A stretch of DNA of 64,000 nt from Pirellula sp. Lineage in GTDB: Bacteria > Planctomycetota > Planctomycetia > Pirellulales > Lacipirellulaceae. Below the pieces are notes generated by a model that did no database searches, was not told the DNA's origin, and worked only from the letters and a program-made list of their open reading frames with translations. Both the position numbers and the translations under genes were made by a program. Shown here one piece after another: positions 7,999 through 16,576 of the stretch (its first letter is position 1; each line of letters begins with the position of its first letter). The stretch is taken from assembly GCA_013822725.1 (NCBI GenBank), contig PNKX01000020.1, positions 1 to 64,000 on the forward strand, written 5' to 3'.

Positions 7999-9627
7999 TT
8001 AGGCGGCTTGGTGGCGATGGTGCGTCTCCTTGTTCAATTGGGCCAGCGGGAGCGAAACGACGAACCGCGAACCGCGGCCCGGCCCTTCGCTCGTAGCTTC
8101 GATCTGGCCCCGATGCTCTTCGACGATGCGGTGAGTGATGGACAACCCGAGCCCCGTCCCCTGCCCCGAGCGGCGGCGGGTGAAGAAGGGCTCGAACAGA
8201 TGTTTGCGGACTTCCTCGGTCATGCCGCAGCCGTTGTCGGTGATGACGATGCGGGCCGAGACGGCGTCGCGTTCGATGGCGACCTTAACGACGCCGCCGA
8301 CGTCGAGGCTTTCGAGACCGTTGGTGATCAGGTTCAGCACAACCTGCTTGATCTCTTGGGCGTTCACCGCGGCGACGGCCGGCGGACCTGGAAGAAGCTC
8401 GATGCTCTTGTCTTGGTACTGGCCTAGGTGCTGCACCATCTCGATGACGCCGCCGACGAGTTCGCGCAACTCGGCGGAGTGACGTTGCGCGTCGCCGCGG
8501 CGGGCGAAGTCGAGCAGCTTCTCGGTGATCTGCTTGCAGCGGAAGGCTTCGCGTTGAATCATCTGCAGGTAGTTGCGAGCGACTTGCACTTCTTCGACGC
8601 GGTCGGGGCCAGCGCCTTCGAGCAGGTCTTCAAGGCGGCTTTCGAGCGACTCGCTGCAGAGGGCGATCGACGCGAGCGGATTGTTGATTTCGTGCGAAAC
8701 GCCGGCCGCCAAGAACCCGACGCTCGCGAGCTGCTCGCCGCGGACGACTTGGTTGGTGCGTTCGGTCACTTGGCGATCGAGGTCGTCGCGAATTTCGCAG
8801 AAGCGTTGCGTCATCGCGTTCATCGCCTCGGCCAGTTCGCCGATCTCGTCGCGGGCGTTGATCTTGATCCGATGGTCGAAGTGCCCGGCGGCGACCAGCC
8901 GTGAGCCGTCGACCAGCACCTGCAGCGGATCGGCGAACCATTGGTAGAAAAAACGGTGAGAGACGATGAGCACCGCCACCACGGCGCCAAGTCCGATCCA
9001 GGCGAAAATGATCGCCGTGCGGTAGCGGGCCTTCACGTCGTCAGCGATTTTCTTAAACTGGTCTTCGAGATAGGTCGGCAGCCGGCCGGTAAGTTCTCGC
9101 AGTTGTTCGATCTGTTTGCGCAGCTCGCCCAGCGCGGCGCGATCGAGGAGCCAATCGTGCGTCGTCGACGTCAGGATCTTGCCGCTGAGCTCGATCGAAA
9201 TGGCGTCGATCTCTTTGAGCGTTTCCCACTCGCGGTGGTCGTCGCTCAGTTCTGAGGCCGCGTCGACCGACGCCGCGTCGAGCAGTTCCTTGTAGCGACG
9301 AAGCGAATCGGTGAACGAACTGAAGCGCATGCGGAACTCGCCGCTGAGCCAGCTTCCCTCGTGAATCTGCGGTCCCGAGTCGAAGTCGTCGGGGATAGGA
9401 ATGTTCAACCGTTCTTCGGCTTGGCTGAGCGTCACGCGGAGATCGTTGACGTGATCGGAGACGCGGCGAGCTTGCGGCAGCTCGGCCGAGCGCGCGGCGA
9501 TGTTCTTCACCAACGAGCGGTAGGCGTAGAGCCCGTAGCAGGCGCTGCCGAATAGGGCCACGACTGCGACCAAGAGTAGGCCCAGTCCTAGCTGCAGCTT
9601 CGTGCGTATGGGCCAATGAGAGAGCAC
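7999..9627 (-). CDS. Membrane sensor histidine kinase (NtrB-like partner)
   Basis: A 542-residue kinase starting at a GTG preceded by AAGGAGG nine bases upstream, the best ribosome site nearby. The frame is open a further 55 codons, but that part overlaps an intergenic repeat and precedes no conserved sequence. Order: cytoplasmic start, TM1 (LQLGLGLLLVAVVALFG), periplasmic helical sensor region of about 190 residues, TM2 (AIIFAWIGLGAVVAVLIV), HAMP linker, dimerisation helix with the phospho-His in GVSHEINNP, then the ATPase domain with N box (NLITNGLES), DNGCGM and GTGLGLSI. The input signal is unknown. It is co-transcribed with the sigma-54 regulator. Confidence 0.92.
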   Translation of the reverse strand: MLSHWPIRTKLQLGLGLLLVAVVALFGSACYGLYAYRSLVKNIAARSAELPQARRVSDHVNDLRVTLSQAEERLNIPIPDDFDSGPQIHEGSWLSGEFRMRFSSFTDSLRRYKELLDAASVDAASELSDDHREWETLKEIDAISIELSGKILTSTTHDWLLDRAALGELRKQIEQLRELTGRLPTYLEDQFKKIADDVKARYRTAIIFAWIGLGAVVAVLIVSHRFFYQWFADPLQVLVDGSRLVAAGHFDHRIKINARDEIGELAEAMNAMTQRFCEIRDDLDRQVTERTNQVVRGEQLASVGFLAAGVSHEINNPLASIALCSESLESRLEDLLEGAGPDRVEEVQVARNYLQMIQREAFRCKQITEKLLDFARRGDAQRHSAELRELVGGVIEMVQHLGQYQDKSIELLPGPPAVAAVNAQEIKQVVLNLITNGLESLDVGGVVKVAIERDAVSARIVITDNGCGMTEEVRKHLFEPFFTRRRSGQGTGLGLSITHRIVEEHRGQIEATSEGPGRGSRFVVSLPLAQLNKETHHRHQAA

Positions 9628-9775
9628 GCGGGGCGACCTCCTTGTCGCGCGGATCGGCTCAGCGAGCGATGATGAGCCGGCGGACTTCTTCCTGAAGCGT
9701 CCCGGCTCGGGAGGGTGAGTGTACACCCGGCGGGAAGCTTGCAGCAAGACGAGCCGTCGCTGGCGCCAAACTGGT

Positions 9776-9845
9776 GGGGAGGCGTTTGCCACTGGTGCGC
9801 TCGCCGTTAGCAGAGAGTCGCCAGCGGCAAAAGCCTCCCGACCCC
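9776..9845. repeat. Inverted repeat, TTTGCCACTGG family
   Basis: GGGGAGGCGTTTGCCACTGG (9776-9795) pairs imperfectly with CCAGCGGCAAAAGCCTCCC (9821-9839). A closely related copy with perfect arms lies at 27146-27220, and half a copy near 57368. It sits in the gap upstream of the histidine kinase. Confidence 0.75.
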
Positions 9846-9865
9846 ATTCAACGACGCCCTAGAAT

Positions 9866-10495
9866 TCACACCCAGTGCCATACCTGGACCGCTAGCATGC
9901 CCAGCAGCACGGCGGCGAACGCACGGTACTCGCGATTGCCGAGCCACTCGCGGCGGCTCCAGTCGGCAAACGGCGCCGATGGCAGCCGGCGCGGGACGAA
10001 ACGGGGGACGCTGCGGACGTATTCATCCCACTGCGGTCCGAATGTCCGGCTGAGGAATCGTTCTTCGTGGAGAACCTGCAAGTAGTAGAGCCCCGCGATT
10101 GGCCCCATCACGAAGAAGATATTCTCGAAATCGTCGATCAGCGAGCAGAAGCCTCCCATGACCAAGAAAGAGCCGACGTACAGGGGGTTCCTGACGATGG
10201 CGTAGGGACCGCTGGTGCTTAGCTCGCGGCTTTTTCGCAAGATGCCGGCCGCCCACGAACGGATCGCGAGCCCGAGAGCGATTAGAGCGACGCCAGCCAT
10301 CGATTCGGGGTCGCGTACGTCGAACAAATCATGCGGCCGCACCCCGACGATGACGTCTTCTGCCATCAACGCGACGAAGATGATCACGGTCAGACGCACC
10401 CGCCGTTTGACGAGCCAGGCGGCAATCGCTTCCCAACGGTTCGGAGTTTGCTGGGCGGCGGAATTGGCCGAATCAACGGCGGCAAGCGAATGCAT
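9866..10495 (-). CDS. ICMT/PEMT-like membrane methyltransferase family protein
   Basis: A 209-residue integral membrane protein of the isoprenylcysteine carboxyl methyltransferase-like family. Four or five hydrophobic segments are visible. The family signature is intact: TSGPYAIVRNPLYVGSFL in the middle and HEERFLSRTFGPQWDEYVRSVPRF near the C-terminus, which form the SAM and acceptor pocket in family members. Bacterial versions methylate diverse or unknown lipids, so the substrate is not predicted. The final ~35 residues add another hydrophobic helix. It stands alone between the kinase operon and the LptF/LptG gene, on the same strand. Confidence 0.82.
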   Translation of the reverse strand: MHSLAAVDSANSAAQQTPNRWEAIAAWLVKRRVRLTVIIFVALMAEDVIVGVRPHDLFDVRDPESMAGVALIALGLAIRSWAAGILRKSRELSTSGPYAIVRNPLYVGSFLVMGGFCSLIDDFENIFFVMGPIAGLYYLQVLHEERFLSRTFGPQWDEYVRSVPRFVPRRLPSAPFADWSRREWLGNREYRAFAAVLLGMLAVQVWHWV

Positions 10496-10597
10496 CGTGA
10501 GAATTCATCCTGGTAACTTGCTGTAGTAGACGCGACGACGCCAGCATGCTCGTCGCGGGGGGCGTCGTCGGTCAACGCGAGGATCGTTACAATTTCG

Positions 10598-11782
10598 TTA
10601 GAAACGAATCACGCGCCGGAGCAACCAGACGCCCCAGGCGGCGAGCACGAAGTTGCCGATCCACACGGCCTGCGGCGGGATATTGCCATCCTTCGCCTGG
10701 TCGACGCAGCCGACGAGCATCGGATAGTAAACGAGCAGAATCGGCAGGAAGCAGGCGAAGAAGCTCCCCCAGAATTCGCCATGGCGGCGGCGGACGGCCA
10801 TCGGAGCGCCGATGAGAGCGAACCCTAAACAGCTGAAACCGTTGGCCCAGCGGCGGTACGGCTCGACGTTCAGCTTATGCAGCTCGCGGCTCGACCATGT
10901 CAAATTGCCCTCGCGCGTCTTCCACTGGTCTTGGGCGAGTTCGTCGAAACGTCCTAGCAGCAACGCCATGCTCGTGGCCGCGGCCATCTCGTGCTTGATC
11001 CAGTCGATCTGCTTGCGTTGCTCGACCTTCGCCAACTTGATGGCGTGGAGGGGCGTCTCCGCCGGCTTGCGAGTTGAATTCGCGCTGTCGCCTAGCAACT
11101 GCGACATCGGAAACGACTGTTCGAACTCTCCGGGGTGGGTAATCGTCCACCCCTTCATGCCGCCATTTGCGTTGAAGAGCTTGATGTTGAACGTCCCCAG
11201 GTCGGGATCGACGTTGATCTCGGCGGCGTCGGCGCGGACGACCGACGTTTCGCCGCCGCTGGAGTTAAACGAGAAGACCGGCCCGATCAGTCGCTTGCCG
11301 ACGACTTGCTTGACGTTCACGTTGAAGGCGTCGGCGCTGAAACTCTTCTGCGTGCGGAGCCGCCCGTAAGCGATCTCCTCGAACGACTCGACGACGACCC
11401 GTTTGACGCCGTCGGTGCCCCACGACACAGCGAGATCGTTGAGCGCCACGGCGCCGAAGCTGACGACGAACGCCATGATCAGCGTCGGCCAGAGCATCAC
11501 CATCGGCGAGATGCCGAGCGATTTCACGGCGACGATCTCGTTGGACGAAGAGACGCGGCCGTAAACGACCGTCGTTGCTAGCAGCAGCGCGCCCGGGACC
11601 GAAAACTGCATCGCCTGCGGCAGCATATACGGGAGCAGCCGGAGTATCGGGCCGAGACCGAGGCCGTTGTCGACCGCCGCCTTGCCGATCAGGCCCAGAA
11701 AAATGAAGACCGTGAGGCTCCCCGTGGTGACGAGGAACACCGTCAGCATTTCGAGCAAGATGTAGCGGGTGAGAATGCGCAT
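10598..11782 (-). CDS. LptF/LptG-family LPS export permease
   Basis: A 394-residue permease of the YjgP/YjgQ (LptF/LptG) family, which extracts LPS from the inner membrane as part of the LptB2FG transporter. Three N-terminal TM helices (MRILTRYILLEMLTVFLV, then segments near residues 55-80 and 100-125) are followed by a periplasmic beta-jellyroll region of about 160 residues and three C-terminal TM helices. The start MRILTRYIL matches family N-termini; the longer open frame runs through an intergenic repeat and is discounted. Only one of the usual two permease genes is present here, and lptB is absent, so partners must be elsewhere. Confidence 0.88.
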   Translation of the reverse strand: MRILTRYILLEMLTVFLVTTGSLTVFIFLGLIGKAAVDNGLGLGPILRLLPYMLPQAMQFSVPGALLLATTVVYGRVSSSNEIVAVKSLGISPMVMLWPTLIMAFVVSFGAVALNDLAVSWGTDGVKRVVVESFEEIAYGRLRTQKSFSADAFNVNVKQVVGKRLIGPVFSFNSSGGETSVVRADAAEINVDPDLGTFNIKLFNANGGMKGWTITHPGEFEQSFPMSQLLGDSANSTRKPAETPLHAIKLAKVEQRKQIDWIKHEMAAATSMALLLGRFDELAQDQWKTREGNLTWSSRELHKLNVEPYRRWANGFSCLGFALIGAPMAVRRRHGEFWGSFFACFLPILLVYYPMLVGCVDQAKDGNIPPQAVWIGNFVLAAWGVWLLRRVIRF

Positions 11783-11850
11783 ACGCCGATCCGAGGGGAG
11801 CGGCGGCACTGTAGCAGAAGGGGCGGCTAGCGGGGAATGGCGATGCCCCC

Positions 11851-11982
11851 TCGTTCCCACGCTCCGCGTGAGAACGCCGCGACCGACGCTCTGCGTCGTA
11901 CTGGTGAGAACTGCTAACCGGTGGTTCGAGGAATTGCCGCGGAGCGGCGGAGGGTGCGTTCCCACGCGGAGCGTGGGAACGA
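11851..11982. repeat. Inverted repeat pair (GTTCCCACGC family)
   Basis: TCGTTCCCACGCTCCGCGTG (11851-11870) and its exact reverse complement (11963-11982) bracket about 92 bases of unrelated sequence between the permease and the PP2C gene. The 20-base arms match perfectly. Confidence 0.8.
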
Positions 11983-11988
11983 GAGGCG

Positions 11989-13311
11989 TCAGCCGGCGCT
12001 GAGATTAATGCCGCTATCGCTTGGCGGTTCGGGGCGATGGGCCCGCACTGCTTGCATTAGCCGGCGGACGGCGCTGGAGTAGGAGACCACCGCCGCGGTG
12101 TAGTCGCCAGCAGCGATCGCTTTATGGGCGGCGACGCGGTCGGAGTGAACCTCTTTCCACTCGAACGGCCAGCTCCGTTGGGCCTCTAAATCCTCCAGCT
12201 GGCGGACGACGTCGCTGAGCATCTCGATGTTCTGAGCGCTCGGGGCGACGGCGTAGCTGCGGTAGGGGCCTTTGCCGTAGTGGCCTTTGACGCCGCGGCA
12301 CTCATCCTCGCCCTTCAGGCGTTTCCAGAGGAACGCCCCAATGCCGGCGACGCCTAACGCTAAACAAATGAACGCGGCGACCGGTCGCGTCGTTAGTGCC
12401 ACCAGCCCACCGATCGCGAATCCCAGTCCGGCGAGCCCCACGATGTAATCAACCCAATGATCTTCACGCGTCAGCGGTGAAACCGCGTCGCTCCAGGCAT
12501 AGCCGTTTTTCTTTTGGCCAAGCATCGCGGGATCGGCGACTTCGGCGATGATCACCGTGATATTGTCGGGCCCACCGAGCAGATTGGCGAGATCGACCAG
12601 CGTTTGGGCCGCTTCTTCCGGCGGCAGCGAGGCGAGCACCATGCCGATCAGCTGCGGGCTGAGCGGACCGGTCAGCCCGTCGCTGCAGAGCAAAAATCGA
12701 TCGCCGGCGCGAATCGGCAGCGGCCCTTCGAGATCGACCTTTACCGTCGGATGCGGTCCGAGCGACCGGGTGATGACGTTCTTCGGCACATAGGCCGGCA
12801 CGTCTTCTTCGTTCGCATGGCCGGCGGCGGCCATCTCCCAGACGAGGCTATGATCGAACGTGAGCTGCTCGATGGTGTGCCCCCGCAGCCGGTAGACGCG
12901 GCTGTCGCCGACATGGGCCGCCATGGCGCCGTCGGGCAGCAGCAACAGACAACTGCAGGTCGTGCCCATGCCGTGGAAGTCGACGCTGTTCGACCCCTTG
13001 GCGTTGATGCGGCTGTTGGCGTCGTGAACGGCGGCGACGATCGACTCGCACGGCGGCAGATCAGGCCGCTTCTGGTAGGCGTGCGGAATGTTGTCGGTGG
13101 CGATCTGGCTGGCGAGTTCGCCGGCGGCGTGGGCGCCCATGCCGTCGGCCACGACGAAGAGGTGGCCTCGCGATCGCCAGTCGCGGTCGTCGCTGGCCAG
13201 CGCCACGGCGAGCGAGTCTTGGTTGCTGGCGCGCCGCATTCCGACGTCGCTTACCGCCGCGCACCGCAGGCCGCCGGTCGCGCGGTTCAGTTTGGACGTC
13301 GGTTTTGCCAC
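11989..13311 (-). CDS. PP2C-type Ser/Thr protein phosphatase, membrane-anchored
   Basis: A 440-residue protein whose first ~255 residues form a PP2C/Stp1-type phosphatase. The metal and phosphate motifs are in order: SDVGMRRASNQDS, VADGMGAHAAGE, GTTCSCLLL, HVGDSRVYRLR, LLCSDGLTGPL and GGPDNITVI. These enzymes dephosphorylate Ser/Thr residues set by Hanks-type kinases. Two TM helices follow (about 285-330), then a cytoplasmic helical tail of ~110 residues with no recognised domain. No kinase partner gene is in the window. The 3' end is seven bases from an inverted repeat. Confidence 0.92.
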   Translation of the reverse strand: MAKPTSKLNRATGGLRCAAVSDVGMRRASNQDSLAVALASDDRDWRSRGHLFVVADGMGAHAAGELASQIATDNIPHAYQKRPDLPPCESIVAAVHDANSRINAKGSNSVDFHGMGTTCSCLLLLPDGAMAAHVGDSRVYRLRGHTIEQLTFDHSLVWEMAAAGHANEEDVPAYVPKNVITRSLGPHPTVKVDLEGPLPIRAGDRFLLCSDGLTGPLSPQLIGMVLASLPPEEAAQTLVDLANLLGGPDNITVIIAEVADPAMLGQKKNGYAWSDAVSPLTREDHWVDYIVGLAGLGFAIGGLVALTTRPVAAFICLALGVAGIGAFLWKRLKGEDECRGVKGHYGKGPYRSYAVAPSAQNIEMLSDVVRQLEDLEAQRSWPFEWKEVHSDRVAAHKAIAAGDYTAAVVSYSSAVRRLMQAVRAHRPEPPSDSGINLSAG

Positions 13312-13390
13312 CAGATGCGCCTTGCCGGGGGAGGGATCGCGGAGACTCTACTTTAATCGGGGAAGGTTGCTAGCAACAGCGTCCCATTCG

Positions 13391-13480
13391 GGGTGGCACG
13401 CCCTAAGGTACTCCGCAGGGCGTGGTTGCCGCGAGTAAGAGTTCACCACGCCCATCGGAGTACCTCTGGGCGTGCCACCC
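13391..13480. repeat. 90-base palindromic repeat R1, copy 1
   Basis: GGGTGGCACGCCC at one end and GGGCGTGCCACCC at the other fold into a long hairpin with inner GTACTCCG/CGGAGTAC arms. Copy 2 at 14288-14377 is in the same orientation and differs at only two positions by eye. Diverged copies lie at 42249 and 53321. Confidence 0.9.
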
Positions 13481-13615
13481 GTCGTGAACCCGCTTCACAC
13501 TGCTGCACGACAGCAGTGGCGTCTAAGCGGGTGGAAACGACGTAGCGGCTGGGCAGGGCCGCCGGTACACTCCCTGCCCCAATCCGCCTGTCTCATCATA
13601 CGCGCTTTCCTGCCG

Positions 13616-14281
13616 ATGGACTCGTCGCCGCGCACAACTCGACTCAGCTTTCGCCTGGCGATCGTCGCGATCGTAGGGCTTGCGCTGCTGCCGGGGTGCG
13701 TCCGCCGCCGGCTGATGGTCCGCAGCAATCCGCCGGGAGCTATGGTTTACGTCGACAACCAGCCGATCGGCACGACACCCTGCGCGACGAATTTTATCTA
13801 CTACGGCACGCGCGAAATCAGGCTGGTGAAACCGGGCTACGAAACGCTGACGATCAACCAACCGATCCCGTCGCCGTGGTATCAGTTGCCGCCGATCGAC
13901 TTCTTCGCCGAGAATGTCCTGCCGAACGAGATCCACGATTTCCGGACGGTCAGCTTTAACATGCAGCCGCAAGTGATCGTGCCGACGGATGAGTTGATCC
14001 AACGCGGCGAGCAGCTTCGAGCCGCGACACAGCAAGGCACCGTCGTGCCGGCCGGGGCGATGGTCCCGGCGATTGGTCCTGCAGCGGGGCCGGCGCCGGT
14101 GATCGGTCCGCCGACAATGGCGGCGCCGGCGTTCAATGGTCCAACCGGCCCGGCGCTGGTGCCGGGGACGACGCTTGCCCCTGAGGCGGTGCCGCCGGGG
14201 GTGATTGTCCCGCCTTCGAATGGGACGGGGGTGTTGCCGCCGGGTGGGAGAGCGCTGGAGCCGCTGCCAATGGTGCAGTGA
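13616..14281 (+). CDS. PEGA-domain lipoprotein with Pro/Gly-rich tail
   Basis: A 221-residue lipoprotein. The start MDSSPRTTRL puts a signal peptide in front of lipobox L-P-G-C with Cys28; upstream codons in frame read through a repeat and are discounted. Residues 30-95 are a PEGA-type beta domain (RRLMVRSNPPGAMVYVDNQP, then VKPGYETL), common in planctomycete surface and regulatory proteins and thought to bind other envelope components. After residue 120 the protein is low-complexity Pro/Gly/Ala. The gene is bracketed by two nearly identical direct copies of repeat R1, so it sits in a cassette that recombination could delete. Confidence 0.85.
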   Translation: MDSSPRTTRLSFRLAIVAIVGLALLPGCVRRRLMVRSNPPGAMVYVDNQPIGTTPCATNFIYYGTREIRLVKPGYETLTINQPIPSPWYQLPPIDFFAENVLPNEIHDFRTVSFNMQPQVIVPTDELIQRGEQLRAATQQGTVVPAGAMVPAIGPAAGPAPVIGPPTMAAPAFNGPTGPALVPGTTLAPEAVPPGVIVPPSNGTGVLPPGGRALEPLPMVQ

Positions 14282-14287
14282 GCATAA

Positions 14288-14377
14288 GGGTGGCACGCCC
14301 TAAGGTACTCCGCAGGGCGTGGTTGCCACGAGTAGGAGTTCACCACGCCCATCGGAGTACCTCTGGGCGTGCCACCC
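14288..14377. repeat. 90-base palindromic repeat R1, copy 2
   Basis: Nearly identical to 13391-13480 and in the same orientation. It starts six bases after the stop of the PEGA lipoprotein. There is no T run after the hairpin, so termination is not its obvious role. Confidence 0.9.
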
Positions 14378-14442
14378 GCCGACTCGATTGCGGACGCTGA
14401 GTCCTCTTGCCTGGCTGAGAGCTGACAGCCGATAGCCGACAG

Positions 14443-15552
14443 CTACTTAATCGGCGTCTCGCGATCAACGATGCCGCGGGCGAGTCGCGCCGGGTCGCGA
14501 GCGAGCTTGTCGGTCAACACCCAGACGTTGTCGAGGATCATGTCGATCCGGCGGCTTAGCTCGGGGTTGCCCACGATTTTGCGAACGTCGCAGATCGCGG
14601 CGTTCGCCTGCGAGATGGTCTGGTTGATGTTGTCGTACAACTGCCGATCGCGGATCAGCAGGCCGAGCGTCCCCTCACTGCCGTTGACGTTGCGCGTCAG
14701 CTGGGCGACCTGGCCGAGCAGTTCTTCGAGATTGCGGACGCTTTGCTCGAGCGTCGCGACGATGGCGGTGCCGCGGTCGCCCAACGGGCCGGTGAGGCCT
14801 TGCAGGTTCTTGAGGTTTTCGTCCGCCGACTTGAGCGCTCCTTGCAAGGCCCCCATGATCGCACGAGCGTCGGAGACCAGGCTCGGCAACTGCGAGAGGC
14901 CATCCTTAAGTTGCTGCTTGAACAACGGGTCGCCGACAATGTCGTTGATGTTCGTCGTCACGGCGGTGAACTGCACCATCGCCTGATCCATCGACTCGAC
15001 CAGCCGCTTGACGCGCTGCATGTCGTTTTCGCCGAGGACCTGATTGACGCGGTCGGCGAGTTCGGCGACTTCTTCGCCCGCGTCGCCGAGCGCGACGATC
15101 GTTTGCTTGAGATCGCCCTGCATGTTGGCCATCATGTCCATTGGGTTGGACATGTACATGCCTTGCACTGTCGCCCCCGGAGGCACGGGGGTCGCTCCTG
15201 CAGACTTGCTCTTCGGTGCGAACTCGATCACGGCGTCGCCGACAAGCGACGTCTGGATGCGGCCGACTTCGTTCGACTTAATCTGCTTGCCATCTTCGAT
15301 GTCCATCGTGATGAGAGCGCCGTCGTCGGTATCCTCGACGCTGGCGACGCGACCAATCGGCAAGCCGCGGCGGCGGACTGGCGTATAGGGCGCCACGCCG
15401 GGGGCCTCAGCAACGAGCATCTTCACCTGATATTTTCCACTGAACGGCAAAGTCGACGAGAAGTCGCTGTTCAGAATGATCAGCATGCTGGTGATGATCA
15501 TCGTCATGAAGACGACGAGGCCGACGCGGAATTGTTTAGTGCGTTCGTTCAT
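14443..15552 (-). CDS. mlaD: MlaD-type MCE-domain lipid transport protein
   Basis: A 369-residue protein with one N-terminal TM helix (VGLVVFMTMIITSMLIIL) and an MCE domain (about 35-125, with the APGVAPYTPVRRRGLPIGRV core), followed by a long predicted helical periplasmic region with coiled-coil character (about 140-350). MCE proteins form ring-shaped conduits that move phospholipids between membranes. It is the last gene of an mlaE-mlaF-mlaD set on the minus strand. It is longer than the ~180-residue E. coli MlaD and closer to the long-tailed MCE proteins. Confidence 0.88.
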   Translation of the reverse strand: MNERTKQFRVGLVVFMTMIITSMLIILNSDFSSTLPFSGKYQVKMLVAEAPGVAPYTPVRRRGLPIGRVASVEDTDDGALITMDIEDGKQIKSNEVGRIQTSLVGDAVIEFAPKSKSAGATPVPPGATVQGMYMSNPMDMMANMQGDLKQTIVALGDAGEEVAELADRVNQVLGENDMQRVKRLVESMDQAMVQFTAVTTNINDIVGDPLFKQQLKDGLSQLPSLVSDARAIMGALQGALKSADENLKNLQGLTGPLGDRGTAIVATLEQSVRNLEELLGQVAQLTRNVNGSEGTLGLLIRDRQLYDNINQTISQANAAICDVRKIVGNPELSRRIDMILDNVWVLTDKLARDPARLARGIVDRETPIK

Positions 15553-15556
15553 GAAT

Positions 15557-15656
15557 TGTCACTCCGAGGTACTCCGAGGAGTCCGCGTAGTTTTGGAAAG
15601 TCGAGCTTGCGTTTTCAGTACTCTGGCCGGACCCTTCGGAGTACCTCAGGGTGACA
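15557..15656. repeat. Inverted repeat between mlaD and mlaF
   Basis: TGTCACTCCGAGGTACTCCG (from 15557) pairs with CGGAGTACCTCAGGGTGACA (ending 15656) around about 40 unrelated bases. A half copy occurs near 42207-42234. The TACTCCG core resembles that of repeat R1. Confidence 0.75.
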
Positions 15657-15679
15657 GGGTTCTTGCGCCGCAGGGTTCT

Positions 15680-16489
15680 TTACCCCCCTGCTTGTTCACT
15701 CAGTTCCATCATCCGGTCGCCCGCTTCGCCGCGGATGAACTGCGTCACGCGTCGGTCGGTCGAGGCGTCGAGTTCGCTCGGCGGGCCGTCGAACAAGATT
15801 TGCGATTCGTCAGGCTTCAGGCGGTTAAGCGGGTAGAGCATCACTACCCGGTCGGCCACTTTGCGGGCCGTGTTCATGTCGTGCGTCACGATGACGCTGG
15901 TCACTTCAAACTTGTCGCGCGTGCGCATCATCAGTTCGTTGATGACGTCGCTCATGATCGGGTCGAGGCCGGTGGTCGGTTCGTCGTAGAGGACCGCCTC
16001 GGGCCGCATGATGAGGGCGCGGGCTAGGCCCACGCGCTTCCTCATGCCGCCCGAAAGCTCAGCCGGGTACTTTTTCAGCACCGTATTCGGCAATCCGACT
16101 TCGGTGAGGAGCGAGTGCATCGACCGCTCTTGATCGGCGTCATTGCTCGCACGGTGTTGTTTGAGCGGGAAGAGAATGTTTTCAGCAACGGTCATGCTGT
16201 CGAAGAGCGCGGCGTTCTGGAAGACGAAGCCGAAGCGCGTCCGCTGAGCAGAGACGTCACGTTCTGAAAGATTGCCGAACTGACGGCCATCGAACTCGAC
16301 AGTCCCCGCGGTCGGTTGCAAGAGACCGATGATTGTCTTCAGCAGCACCGTCTTGCCGCAGCCACTTTCGCCGATCACCGCCAGCGTTTGCCCCGCTGGG
16401 ACGCTGATCGACACGTTGCGCAGCACCGTCTGCCGTCCGAAGCGGACGGTTAGGCTTTGCAGATCGATTAAAGGTGAAGCAGCGACCAT
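15680..16489 (-). CDS. mlaF: MlaF-type ABC transporter ATPase
   Basis: A 269-residue ABC ATPase of the Mla/MCE importer class. Walker A is GESGCGKT, the Q loop FVFQNAALFDS carries the 'AALF' feature of this class, the signature is LSGGMRKRVGLARAL, Walker B is AVLYDEPTTGLDP, and the switch His is in VIVTHDM. It powers phospholipid transport with the permease encoded upstream and the MCE protein downstream. The gap to mlaE holds an inverted repeat made of GGGTTCA units, which begins directly at the start codon. Confidence 0.93.
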   Translation of the reverse strand: MVAASPLIDLQSLTVRFGRQTVLRNVSISVPAGQTLAVIGESGCGKTVLLKTIIGLLQPTAGTVEFDGRQFGNLSERDVSAQRTRFGFVFQNAALFDSMTVAENILFPLKQHRASNDADQERSMHSLLTEVGLPNTVLKKYPAELSGGMRKRVGLARALIMRPEAVLYDEPTTGLDPIMSDVINELMMRTRDKFEVTSVIVTHDMNTARKVADRVVMLYPLNRLKPDESQILFDGPPSELDASTDRRVTQFIRGEAGDRMMELSEQAGG

Positions 16490-16567
16490 GGGTTCAGGGT
16501 TCAGGGTTCAGGGTTCAGAAGAAATGCAATTCGCTCGCCTCTTACTGAACCCTGAACCCCGAACCCT
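16490..16567. repeat. GGTTCAG tandem/inverted repeat
   Basis: Four head-to-tail units of GGGTTCA (16490-16518) face inverted units ending at about 16567 (CTGAACCCTGAACCCC). The start codon of mlaF abuts the left edge. No gene is present. Confidence 0.75.
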
Positions 16568-16576
16568 CTCTTACTC

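Noticed and set aside
9628-9792. 55-codon N-terminal extension of the histidine kinase
   Set aside because: It is translated through an inverted repeat and precedes a GTG with a very good Shine-Dalgarno site, which is the more likely start.
16490-16567. GGGTTCA repeats as a CRISPR-like array
   Set aside because: The units are 7 bases with no spacers and turn into an inverted set, so it is a simple palindromic repeat. No cas gene is present.
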